Shown here piece by piece: positions 26,061 through 34,728 of a stretch of 34,728 nucleotides of DNA. The notes under the pieces were generated by a model, which made no database searches, was not told the DNA's origin, and saw only the letters and a list, made by a program, of their open reading frames with translations. The stretch comes from Pseudomonadota bacterium. Its GTDB lineage: Bacteria; Pseudomonadota; Gammaproteobacteria; Burkholderiales; Burkholderiaceae_C. The position numbers were made by a program, and so were the translations under genes. Positions within the stretch are counted from its first letter, which is position 1. The number at the start of each line of letters is the position of its first letter. The stretch spans positions 1-34,728 of the forward strand of contig JAUNUR010000028.1 of NCBI GenBank assembly GCA_030538085.1, in the 5' to 3' direction.

Positions 26061-26828
26061 ATGGCGCGGCAGCAGGTCGAGTGCGAAACCCACGGCCCCA
26101 GCCATGCGGCATTCGTCTGCGCGCATTTGTGCCGCAAGCCCGGGCAGAAGTGGTTCTGCGACTATCCGTCACCACGCAATCCGGCGCCGGATGCGTGGTG
26201 CGCAGCTTGCGAGGCGCGCTTTCAGGCCGCGGGCGGCTGGAATGCCCAGATCGAGGCAGCGGCAGGCATCCGGCTGATCTGCCAGGGCTGCTACCAGAAT
26301 CTGCTCGGCCAATCGGTGCGCGCAACTGAAAAGCCCACGCGCCGGGCCTGGAATGCTTTCGTCAAGCGCTGCCATGCCGAGTTGCACGAACGGCAGGCCG
26401 CGCTCAGCCATCGCCTGAGCGCTTTCGAGCGCTACGACTACGACCAGGCGAGCAAGCGGATGGTGTTTTCAAACGGCGGCCAACCCGGCTTGCTGGCCGA
26501 CATCGAGATCGTCGGCACGCTGTCACACGGCTCGCGAACGTGGATGTGGTCGTGGGCCAATTTCAGCCTGTTGCCGAAGGTCAGAACCCGCATGAAGCGC
26601 GTGCGGACGCTGGGAGAGGAGCACGGTTTTCCGCGCCTGACCACCTTCATCTGGCCAGCCGATGCGCACGACGCCTGGGACATGGCGGCGGTTGCCGCGC
26701 ACGTGCTGAACGCCGACGGGGTTTTCAGAACCGTGGGCGAAGCGGCGGATTTGTTCTTGACCCTGTCGCGCGTGCGCGTGCCCCGCGTGCGCTCGCCCCA
26801 TGGGGGCGCGCGGAGCGTCCGGCGGTAG
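26061..26828 (+). CDS. Cys-rich N-terminus plus DUF6882-like domain protein
   Basis: This 255-residue protein has no certain function. The N-terminal 80 residues carry many metal-ligand candidates in pairs: Cys8/His11, Cys20/Cys24, Cys33, CAAC (Cys47/Cys50) and CQGC (Cys74/Cys77), suggesting two zinc-ribbon-like sites. From about residue 125, FERYDYDQASKRMVFSNGGQ and RTWMWSWANFSLLPKV resemble the DUF6882 family, whose role is unknown to me. The last 20 residues (RVRVPRVRSPHGGARSVRR) are encoded by a GC-rich repeat-like stretch and may be a recently changed tail. It starts seven bases after the reductase stop, so it may be co-transcribed. Confidence 0.7.
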   Translation: MARQQVECETHGPSHAAFVCAHLCRKPGQKWFCDYPSPRNPAPDAWCAACEARFQAAGGWNAQIEAAAGIRLICQGCYQNLLGQSVRATEKPTRRAWNAFVKRCHAELHERQAALSHRLSAFERYDYDQASKRMVFSNGGQPGLLADIEIVGTLSHGSRTWMWSWANFSLLPKVRTRMKRVRTLGEEHGFPRLTTFIWPADAHDAWDMAAVAAHVLNADGVFRTVGEAADLFLTLSRVRVPRVRSPHGGARSVRR

Positions 26829-26912
26829 CGCGGCATGCTGCTTCTTGACGGAGCGCACGATGCCCGCTTGGCGCCGTGCTCACAATTCCGGGGTTGATCC
26901 ATTGGAGGCCGC

Positions 26913-27869
26913 ATGCACGCGCTGATCCACGAACTTTCACGCCGTTTTTCACTTTCGCCCGCGCAGGGCATGCGCCTGTGGCAGTTGTCGCGGCTGCACG
27001 AAAAGCCGCCCCGGTTGCTGTCGCACCTGGAGCGCGGACTGGCCGTGTTGGCGGCGCTGCTGCTGGGCGCGGGCCTGATCTTCTGGGTGGCCGCCAACTG
27101 GCAAGACCAGACGCGCGAATTCAAGCTGTACCTGCTTGAAGGGGCGGTGCTGGTTTCCAGTATCGCGGCGCTGGCCTGGCCGCGCGGGCGCACGGCCTTG
27201 CTGCTGCTGGCCACGCTGGCGCTGGGCGGGCTGTTGGCCTATGTCGGCCAGACCTACCAGACCGGCGCCGACGCCTGGCAGCTGTTCGCCACCTGGGCCG
27301 CGCTGGCGCTGGCCTGGGCGGTGGCGGCGCGGCGCGATGGCTTGTGGGCCGCGTGGCTGCTGATCGTGGGGCTGGCGCTGGCGTTGTGGTCGGGCGACGC
27401 GCTGCTGGGCGGGCACGGCGCGCGCAACTTGCTCACGTCGGTGCTGTGGGTGGTGATTTTTCTGCTGCCGTTGGCCTTGCCGCGCCTGCGGCTGCTGCCA
27501 GCTGGCGCCAGCAGTGCCCCCATCAGCTGGCGGCTGGCGGTGCTGATGGCGCTCAATGCCTGGTGCGCCTATGCGCTGTTCGGCCTGTTCGAGCGCACGC
27601 AGCTTTGGCAGTATTTCTTCAACATGGCGCTGGTGATCGGCGCCGCCGTGCTGGCGTGGTGGTGGCGCCCGCGCGACCTGGTGGTGCTCAGCCTGTCGGT
27701 GCTGGGCATCAACGTGCTGCTGGTCGCCGGCATGGTGCGCCTGCTGTGGGACAGCTTGCGTTTCGGTGGCACTGGCGCGCTGTTTCTGATTACCCTGATC
27801 GCCGCCGTTTGCGTGGGCACCAGCGGTGCCTGGCTGTACCGGCTGCAACGCGAGGAGGACGCGGCATGA
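26913..27869 (+). CDS. DUF2157 domain-containing membrane protein
   Basis: This 318-residue integral membrane protein has a short cytoplasmic N-terminus and about nine or ten hydrophobic helices. The first contains the DUF2157-type GLAVLAALLLGAGLIFWVAA and NWQD motif, followed later by LLAYVGQTYQTGADAWQLF, the family hallmark. A strong ribosome-binding site, GGAGG, precedes the ATG. The stop overlaps the next start (ATGA, 27866-27869), so the two proteins are made together and probably form a complex. Function is not established for this family. Confidence 0.88.
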   Translation: MHALIHELSRRFSLSPAQGMRLWQLSRLHEKPPRLLSHLERGLAVLAALLLGAGLIFWVAANWQDQTREFKLYLLEGAVLVSSIAALAWPRGRTALLLLATLALGGLLAYVGQTYQTGADAWQLFATWAALALAWAVAARRDGLWAAWLLIVGLALALWSGDALLGGHGARNLLTSVLWVVIFLLPLALPRLRLLPAGASSAPISWRLAVLMALNAWCAYALFGLFERTQLWQYFFNMALVIGAAVLAWWWRPRDLVVLSLSVLGINVLLVAGMVRLLWDSLRFGGTGALFLITLIAAVCVGTSGAWLYRLQREEDAA

Positions 27870-29572
27870 GCACCCACGCACTGAATGAACAGGCTTTGAT
27901 CGAAGCCGCGCAAAACGAAGCCCTGCTGCCCGACGAGGCCAGCACCATCTGGCGCGACGAAGCCGGGCCCAGCTGGATCATCACGGCGCTCAGCTTTCTG
28001 GGCGCACAACTGGTGGTACTGCCGTTCCTGGGCTTTCTGGGCGCGCTGGGCTGGGAGTTTTTCTTCGACGTGCCGGGCGCCTTCATGGCTGGCGCGGCGC
28101 TGATCGGTGGCGCGGCGTGGGTGCTGCGCGCTCGGCCGGGCATGTTCGTGGAGCAGTTGTGCTTCAGCGCGCTGCTGGCGGGGCTGGCCTTGCTCGTGGT
28201 CGGCTTCAAGGCGGAACTGACCAACCCGGCGCTGTTCGTGTTGATCGCGATCATGCTGGGTGTGGCCATGGTGATCCGCGTGGGCTGGGTGCAGCGCGTG
28301 CTGGGCTTCATGGCGGGCGGCGCGTTCATGGCCCTGGTGGTGCCGTTCGAATTGCTCGACGTGATCGAGCCCTGGATGAGCTGGCGCTACTGGAGTGTCT
28401 GGGCCTATCCGATGGTGTTGAGCACGGTGGCTCTGACGCTGGCCTGGGCGTGGTGGGCCGCGCGCGAGCGTTTCTGGTCGGGCCGCGCCTGGGCACCGGC
28501 GCTGCATGCCGTGGCCGATGGCGCCGGCGTGGCCCTGCTGCTGGCGGTGGTGTCTGGCAGCACGCGCCATTTCTGGATGCTCGGTTTGCGCTCGGGCAGC
28601 CCCGCCGGCTCGGCCGATGTGCCCGGCGCCGGAGAGGCGAGCATCTTCATGCTGAGCTGGCCGGCGCTGTTGCAGATGGCGTTGGTGGCGGCCAGTGCCG
28701 TCTGGCTGGCGCGGCTCTGGCGCTTGCGCCAGAACGCCTCGCCGCGCGAACAGGGCCTGCTGGTGCTGGTGTACGCGGTGCTGCTGCTGGCCTGCCTGGT
28801 GATTCCGTATGTGGGCATGGTGGCGATGGTGGGTACGCTGGCGCTGGCCACGGGGCGGCGGTTGATGCTGGGGCTAGCGCTGGCGGCGCTGCTGGCGCAG
28901 TTGTCGGGCTTTTATTACGCGCTGGCCTGGCCGCTGGCGCACAAGGCGGCGCTGCTGGCCGGCGTGGGCGCGGCGCTGGGGCTGTTGCTGTGGGCCATGC
29001 GCGCGCCGTCGGCCTCGGCATCGCGGCCGGGTGCCGCGCCACTGCCGCACTGGCCCACGCTGGTGTTGATAGCCGCTGGCGCGATGCTGTCGCTGGGCAT
29101 GGTGCATTTCGACGTGCAGAAGAAGGAGCAGGTCATCGCCCAGGGCCAGAAAATCTACGTGCCGCTGATGCCGCGCGATCCGCGCTCGCTGATGCAGGGC
29201 GACTACATGGCGCTGAACTTCGACTTGCCGCTCGAAGTGCGCCAGACGCTGGACGGCGACGCCCTGGGCATGGCGGACCACGCCCAGGTGGTCGCCACTC
29301 TGGACGAGCGGGGCGTGGCCACCGTGCTGCGGGTGGCGCGCAAGGGTGAGGCGCTGGCCGCGGGCGAGCGCCTGCTGCCCGTGAAGAGACTCAAAGGTGA
29401 CTGGACTCTGATCACGGATGCGTTCTACTTTCCCGAAGGGCAGGGCGAGCCATTGGCGCTGGCGCGCTTTGGTGAGTTCCGCTCCTTGCCCGATGGCCGC
29501 GCGCTGCTGGTTGGCCTGGCCGATGACAAGCTGCGGCCGATCACGCCCGCGCCACGCAAGCGACAACCCTGA
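27866..29572 (+). CDS. DUF4401 - GDYXXLXY fusion membrane protein
   Basis: This 568-residue protein combines two modules often encoded separately. Residues about 1-385 are a polytopic DUF4401-type region with about ten helices. After one more helix (WPTLVLIAAGAMLSLGMVHF) comes a soluble, probably periplasmic, domain with KIYVPLMPRDPRSLMQGDYM and ALNFDLP, the motif of GDYXXLXY proteins; here the last Tyr is Phe. The final part contains LITDAFYFPEGQGEPLALAR and FGEFR, another family block. It overlaps the DUF2157 gene by four bases. The role is unknown; co-occurrence suggests one membrane assembly. Confidence 0.88.
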   Translation: MSTHALNEQALIEAAQNEALLPDEASTIWRDEAGPSWIITALSFLGAQLVVLPFLGFLGALGWEFFFDVPGAFMAGAALIGGAAWVLRARPGMFVEQLCFSALLAGLALLVVGFKAELTNPALFVLIAIMLGVAMVIRVGWVQRVLGFMAGGAFMALVVPFELLDVIEPWMSWRYWSVWAYPMVLSTVALTLAWAWWAARERFWSGRAWAPALHAVADGAGVALLLAVVSGSTRHFWMLGLRSGSPAGSADVPGAGEASIFMLSWPALLQMALVAASAVWLARLWRLRQNASPREQGLLVLVYAVLLLACLVIPYVGMVAMVGTLALATGRRLMLGLALAALLAQLSGFYYALAWPLAHKAALLAGVGAALGLLLWAMRAPSASASRPGAAPLPHWPTLVLIAAGAMLSLGMVHFDVQKKEQVIAQGQKIYVPLMPRDPRSLMQGDYMALNFDLPLEVRQTLDGDALGMADHAQVVATLDERGVATVLRVARKGEALAAGERLLPVKRLKGDWTLITDAFYFPEGQGEPLALARFGEFRSLPDGRALLVGLADDKLRPITPAPRKRQP

Positions 29573-29583
29573 GGAGCCCCGCC

Positions 29584-31242
<1,659 letters not shown>

Positions 31243-31251
31243 ATTTCAACC

Positions 31252-31257
31252 AAGGAG
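31252..31257 (+). promoter_or_regulatory. Shine-Dalgarno sequence supporting a TTG start
   Basis: AAGGAG lies eight bases before the TTG at 31266. It decides the start of the next gene in favour of 31266 rather than the in-frame TTG at 31239, which would place this site inside the coding region. Confidence 0.75.
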
Positions 31258-31265
31258 ACATTCAC

Positions 31266-32177
31266 TTGATCACGAGCTTCAAAGGCAAAACCGCCGTGCT
31301 GACCGGCGCTGGCTCGGGCTTCGGGCTGGAGTGCGCGCGCATCGCCGCGCGGCGCGGCATGAACGTGGTGCTGGTCGATATTCAGGACGACGCCTTGCAG
31401 GCCGCCGAGGCCGAGATCAAGGCACTGGGCGCGCGCACCCTGGCGCGGCGCGTGGACGTGAGCAAGCCGCCGGTGATGGAACTGCTGGCCGAGCATGTGA
31501 AGGAAGAGTTCGGCGCGCCGCATTTCGTGTTCAACAACGCCGGCGTGGGCGCCGGCGGGCTGGTGTGGGAAAACACGGTCAGGGACTGGGAATGGGTGCT
31601 GGGCGTCAACGTCTGGGGCGTCATCAACGGCGTGCGGTGCTTCACGCCCATGATGCTGGAAGCCGCCAGGTCCGACGCGCACTACCAGGGCCACATCGTC
31701 AACACCGCCAGCATGGCAGGCTTGCTGACGCCGCCCAACATGGGCATCTACAACGTCAGCAAGCATGCCGTGGTGGCGCTGACCGAGACGCTGTACCAGG
31801 ACTTGAAGCTGGTCACCGACCAGATCAGCGCCTCCGTGCTGTGCCCGTACTTCGTCGCCACCGGCATCCACGCCAGCGAACGCAACCGCCCCAGCGATCT
31901 GCCGGCCAGCGACCTGACCGCCAGCCAGCGCATTCAGGAGGCGACGATCACGCGCGCCACGGCCAGCGGCAAGGTCAGCGCCGCCGAGGTGGCGCAAAAA
32001 GTGTTCGATGCCATCGAGCAGAACCAGTTCTACGTCTTCAGCCACCCGCATGCGCTGGGCATCGTCAAGTCGCGGGCCGACGCCATCGTGTCCATTCAGA
32101 ACCCGCCCGATCCGTTCGCCGAGCGGCCTGAAATCGGCCAGCAACTGCGCGCGAGCCTGCGTGGCATGACGATATGA
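31266..32177 (+). CDS. SDR family NAD(P)-dependent oxidoreductase
   Basis: This 303-residue short-chain dehydrogenase has the cofactor motif TGAGSGFG (13-20), acidic VDIQD (37-41) favouring NAD+, NNAG (90-93), and catalytic Ser149, Tyr162 and Lys166 (YNVSK). It is longer than FabG-type SDRs, with a C-terminal extension that includes YVFSHPHALGIVKSR, as in the larger SDR group that acts on hydrophobic substrates. The start is a TTG with AAGGAG eight bases before it. The AidB-like gene ends 24 bases upstream, so the two are likely co-transcribed. The gene is followed by repeat copy C. Confidence 0.9.
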   Translation: MITSFKGKTAVLTGAGSGFGLECARIAARRGMNVVLVDIQDDALQAAEAEIKALGARTLARRVDVSKPPVMELLAEHVKEEFGAPHFVFNNAGVGAGGLVWENTVRDWEWVLGVNVWGVINGVRCFTPMMLEAARSDAHYQGHIVNTASMAGLLTPPNMGIYNVSKHAVVALTETLYQDLKLVTDQISASVLCPYFVATGIHASERNRPSDLPASDLTASQRIQEATITRATASGKVSAAEVAQKVFDAIEQNQFYVFSHPHALGIVKSRADAIVSIQNPPDPFAERPEIGQQLRASLRGMTI

Positions 32178-32201
32178 CGAATGCCTTCTTCACCCCCTTC
32201 G

Positions 32202-32347
32202 TCATTGCGGCGAAGGCCGCAATCCATGGGGCTTCACCTTGACACGGTGTTGACCTGCGGACACCGCGTGGATTGCGGCCTTCGCCGCAATGACGGGATG
32301 AGGTGAAGACATGACATAGGCTTGTCCTGAGTCACGAAAACCTCAAT
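32202..32347. repeat. Palindromic dispersed repeat, copy C
   Basis: The arms at 32202-32226 and 32269-32293 repeat those of copy A in the same orientation. The tail CATAGGCTTGTCCTGAGTCA and CGAAAACCTCAAT follows to 32347. The opposite terminal repeat seen in copies B, D and E is missing; the element begins 24 bases after the SDR stop codon. Next to it, 32354-32392 resembles the right arm of the repeat at 20114-20150. No gene lies between 32178 and 32465. Confidence 0.82.
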
Positions 32348-32465
32348 AGGTTGAAGCGCAGCGAAGTCATTTGTCATCTTGAAAGCCACCAATAGCCGAT
32401 CCTCATGTCGCTATCGGGCGGTCGGCTGACAGCCGCCGCGGCTGGCGGCCGCTACAGTGGGCGCC

Positions 32466-33407
32466 ATGCCATCGGCCGCGCCTTCTTTGTTCATCATTTT
32501 CAATCCCGCATCGGGCAGCGACGACACCGATGAGGTTCGACGCCGCGTGGCTGATCGGCTGCAGGCGGCTGGCCGGCCGTTCGAGTTGTTCGTGGCCGGG
32601 CCTGGCGACGAGCTGGCCGCCGTCATTGGCCGCGCTGTCAACGCGGCGCGCGACGCACGCGGCGCGGTGGTGGCCGCCGGGGGCGATGGCACGCTGAACG
32701 CCGTCGCGCAAGCGGTGTGGAACGCCAATCTGCCCATGGGCGTGCTGCCGCGCGGCACCTTCAACTACTTTGCCCGCGCCCACGGCATGCCCGCCGAGCT
32801 GGACGAGGCCATCGACACCCTGTTGAACGCCCATATCGAGCCGGTGACTGTAGGCCTGGTGGGCGAGCGCCTGTTCCTGGTCAACGCCAGCGTGGGCCTG
32901 TATCCACGCCTGCTGCAAGAGCGCGAGCAGGCCAACCGCCGCCTTGGCCGCAGCCGCATTGTCGCCATGCTCGCGGGGCTGGCCACCCTGCTGCGGGGGC
33001 GCAGCGTGATGACGCTGGAGTTGCACGGCCACGGCCAGGCCAGGGTGGTGCGCACCCGCACGCTGTTCGTGGGGCACAACGAATTGCAGTTGCGGGCCAT
33101 CGGGCTGCGCGAGGCGCTGGCGGTGGAGTCGGGCCGCCTGGCGGCGATCACCTTGCAGCCTTTGCCGGCGTGGCGCACCCTGTGGCTGCTGGTGCGCGGC
33201 GCGCTGGGCCGGCTGGATGGCGCCGAGGGCGTGGACAGCTTCGCCTTCGACCGCCTGGTGGTACAGCCCTGGCGCGCCGGGGCGCATGTGAAGGCCGCGG
33301 TGGATGGCGAGATCGTGCGCCTGCGGGCGCCCTTGGTGTTCCAGACCGCGCCGCGCCCGCTGCGGCTGCTGGTGCCGCGCCCGCCGGAGCCGGAGGCCGG
33401 CGCGTGA
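32466..33407 (+). CDS. Diacylglycerol kinase-like lipid kinase
   Basis: This 313-residue protein of the DAGK catalytic family phosphorylates a lipid or sphingoid-type hydroxyl with ATP. It begins with SLFIIFNPASGSDDTDEVRR, has the nucleotide-binding GGDGT (72-76), then GVLPRGTFNYFARAHGMP (92-109), a variant of the usual LGTxNDFAR motif with Phe-Asn-Tyr in place of Gly-Asn-Asp/Ala. Late in the protein is AAVDGEIV, the family DGE motif. The ATG at 32466 is chosen over the GTG at 32457. The stop codon overlaps the GTG start of the metallophosphoesterase gene, so the two proteins are coupled. Confidence 0.88.
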   Translation: MPSAAPSLFIIFNPASGSDDTDEVRRRVADRLQAAGRPFELFVAGPGDELAAVIGRAVNAARDARGAVVAAGGDGTLNAVAQAVWNANLPMGVLPRGTFNYFARAHGMPAELDEAIDTLLNAHIEPVTVGLVGERLFLVNASVGLYPRLLQEREQANRRLGRSRIVAMLAGLATLLRGRSVMTLELHGHGQARVVRTRTLFVGHNELQLRAIGLREALAVESGRLAAITLQPLPAWRTLWLLVRGALGRLDGAEGVDSFAFDRLVVQPWRAGAHVKAAVDGEIVRLRAPLVFQTAPRPLRLLVPRPPEPEAGA

Positions 33408-34204
33408 TCCTGCACCTGACCGACACCCACTTCGGCACCGAGCGGGCCGAGGTGGTGCGGGGACTGATGGGCTGGGCGCGCCAGCACCGCCCGCGGCTGA
33501 TCGTGCTGTCGGGCGACGTGACGCAGCGCGCGCGGCCACGCCAGTTTGGCGCCGCGCGGGCCTTTGTCGATGCCCTGTGCGCGGCCAGTGGCATCGACAG
33601 CGCGCGCGACGTGCTGCTGCTGCCTGGCAACCACGATATTCCGCTGTTCAACCTGCCGCTGCGGCTGCTGGCCCCCTACGGGCGCTACAGCCGTTTTTCG
33701 GGCGCCGGGCTGAACCCGCTGATCCGCCGAGACGACACGTGGCTGATCGGCGTCAACACCACGCGCCCATGGCGGCACAAGCATGGCGAAATTTCCGGCG
33801 CGCAGATCGAGCGCGTGGCCGCGCGCTTGCGCGCCGCGCCGCCCGGCGCCCTGCGCGTGGTGGTGACGCACCAGCCCTTGTGGGTGGTGCAGCGCCAGGA
33901 CCGCCGCGACCTTGCGCGCAACCATGCCGCCGCCGCGCGGGCGTGGTGCGCGGCGGGCGCCGACCTGTTTCTGGCCGGCCACATTCACCAGTCCTTCGTC
34001 GCGCCCATGCCGTGCGCGCCGCACCGCGCCTGGGTGGTGCAAACCGGCACCGCCGTCTCGACGCGGGTGCGCGTGCAAGTGCCCAACACCATGCACGTGA
34101 TCGACCCGCACCCGCCGCAGACCGACCGCCGCGCCACGGTATGGCGCTGGGACTGGAACGGACACGCCTTTGCGCGGGTGGCCGAAACGGCGATACCGGG
34201 CTAG
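33404..34204 (+). CDS. Calcineurin-like metallophosphoesterase
   Basis: This 266-residue phosphoesterase has the complete dinuclear metal site: DTH (Asp7, His9), GD (Asp38), GNHD (Asn76-His77), His155 in VVVTHQP, and GHIH (His193, His195). The organisation is that of the class containing cyclic-nucleotide phosphodiesterases and LpxH-like UDP-diacylglucosamine hydrolases. Start is a GTG overlapping the kinase stop (GTGA, 33404-33407). A kinase-phosphatase couple acting on a lipid or nucleotide is suggested by the overlap, but the substrate is unknown. Confidence 0.9.
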   Translation: MILHLTDTHFGTERAEVVRGLMGWARQHRPRLIVLSGDVTQRARPRQFGAARAFVDALCAASGIDSARDVLLLPGNHDIPLFNLPLRLLAPYGRYSRFSGAGLNPLIRRDDTWLIGVNTTRPWRHKHGEISGAQIERVAARLRAAPPGALRVVVTHQPLWVVQRQDRRDLARNHAAAARAWCAAGADLFLAGHIHQSFVAPMPCAPHRAWVVQTGTAVSTRVRVQVPNTMHVIDPHPPQTDRRATVWRWDWNGHAFARVAETAIPG

Positions 34205-34297
34205 CCAGGTGCCCGCGGCGCATCTGGCCTATGGCAAACTTGCCAGCTTTTTTTGACCGACCGCCGGGCGCCACGCTCACCCGCGCGGCACGCATGC

Positions 34298-34728
34298 ATG
34301 CTTTCCATCACCGCCCAGATCGCCGCTGAACTCAAGGTTCGTGAAAACCAGGTCGCCGCCGCCGTAGAACTGCTTGACGGCGGCGCCACCGTGCCCTTCA
34401 TCGCCCGCTACCGCAAAGAGGCCACTGGCGGCCTGGACGATATGCAGATGCGCGAACTGGAAGCGCGCCTGGCCTATTTGCGCGAGCTGCACGATCGCCG
34501 CGCGACCATCCTGAAAAGCATTGAAGAGCAGGGCAAGCTCACGCCCGAACTGCGTGCAGCCATCGAGGCCGCACCGACCAAGCAGGAGCTGGAAGATCTG
34601 TACCTGCCCTACAAGCCCAAGCGCCGCACCAAGGGCCAGATCGCGCGGGAATTCGGCATCGAGCCGCTGGCTGATCAGTTGTGGGCCGACCCCACGCTTG
34701 ATCCGCAGCAAGCGGCCCAACCCTTCGT
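34298..34728 (+). CDS. tex: Transcription accessory protein Tex, N-terminal part (continues past window)
   Basis: The reading frame from the ATG at 34298 begins [20 protein letters not shown] and continues through [19 protein letters not shown], the conserved opening of Tex/YhgF proteins, then [20 protein letters not shown]. Tex is an RNA-binding, S1-domain-containing protein acting on transcription and toxin gene expression. Only about 143 of the usual roughly 780 residues are in the window, so the catalytic-like YqgF domain and S1 domain are not visible. A second ATG at 34294 is out of frame. Confidence 0.92.
   Translation, partial: MLSITAQIAAELKVRENQVAAAVELLDGGATVPFIARYRKEATGGLDDMQMRELEARLAYLRELHDRRATILKSIEEQGKLTPELRAAIEAAPTKQELEDLYLPYKPKRRTKGQIAREFGIEPLADQLWADPTLDPQQAAQPF

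Overview
The window is GC-rich (about 65% by eye) and looks chromosomal, from a betaproteobacterium of the order Burkholderiales, most likely the family Comamonadaceae. The grounds are the gene content (SelO-MsrB-YciB-BolA-parvulin block, fatty-acid cluster with LivHMGF and a PaaI-type thioesterase) and dispersed repeats of a kind I associate with Comamonadaceae. This placement is from recognition, not a database search. No rRNA, tRNA, CRISPR array, replication origin or intact transposase gene was seen.

Layout. 1-1640 is a graveyard: a truncated palindromic repeat, a DUF433 antitoxin whose DUF5615 toxin partner is broken by a 7-bp repeat expansion, a Hint (hedgehog/intein) domain of a polymorphic toxin broken by a frameshift, and a scrap resembling ClpB. 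1641-6034 (minus) holds an RlhA-like U32 rRNA hydroxylase and an AsmA-family protein, separated by a REP-type palindrome. 6249-7409 (plus) is an AT-richer two-gene island, DUF4291 and the RNA 2'-phosphotransferase KptA. 7895-11539 (minus) is a compact block with overlapping genes: selO, msrB, yciB, bolA and a secreted parvulin. 11661-26053 (plus) is a fatty-acid/acyl-CoA catabolic region: acyl-CoA ligase; an ABC transporter (LivHMGF) without a substrate-binding protein; a FadB-like bifunctional enzyme; thiolase; acyl-CoA dehydrogenase; short-chain dehydrogenase; hotdog thioesterase; and a medium-chain NADP-dependent reductase. 26061-31242 holds a zinc-ribbon/DUF6882-like protein, DUF2157 and DUF4401-GDYXXLXY membrane proteins, and an AidB-type acyl-CoA dehydrogenase. 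31266-34728 holds another SDR, a lipid-kinase/metallophosphoesterase overlapping pair, and the start of tex.

The genes from 11661 to 26053 supply a plausible complete route: an acid enters (LivHMGF, substrate unknown), is activated by the ligase, oxidised by the acyl-CoA dehydrogenase, hydrated and oxidised again by the FadB-like protein, and cleaved by thiolase, with the thioesterase releasing dead-end CoA esters.

The most unusual signal is in the non-coding DNA. At least three loci (7572-7779, 13535-13649, 17548-17663) carry small elements with imperfect terminal inverted repeats of about 25 bp (ATTGAGA...TCAGGACA) and different palindromic interiors, and two more loci (1-145, 32202-32347) carry one end of the same element. 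One copy looks like an internal deletion, and one carries a different REP palindrome as its interior. That second palindrome type also lies in frame inside an acyl-CoA dehydrogenase gene, and a third repeat type appears inside selO. These repeats mark nearly every operon boundary here.
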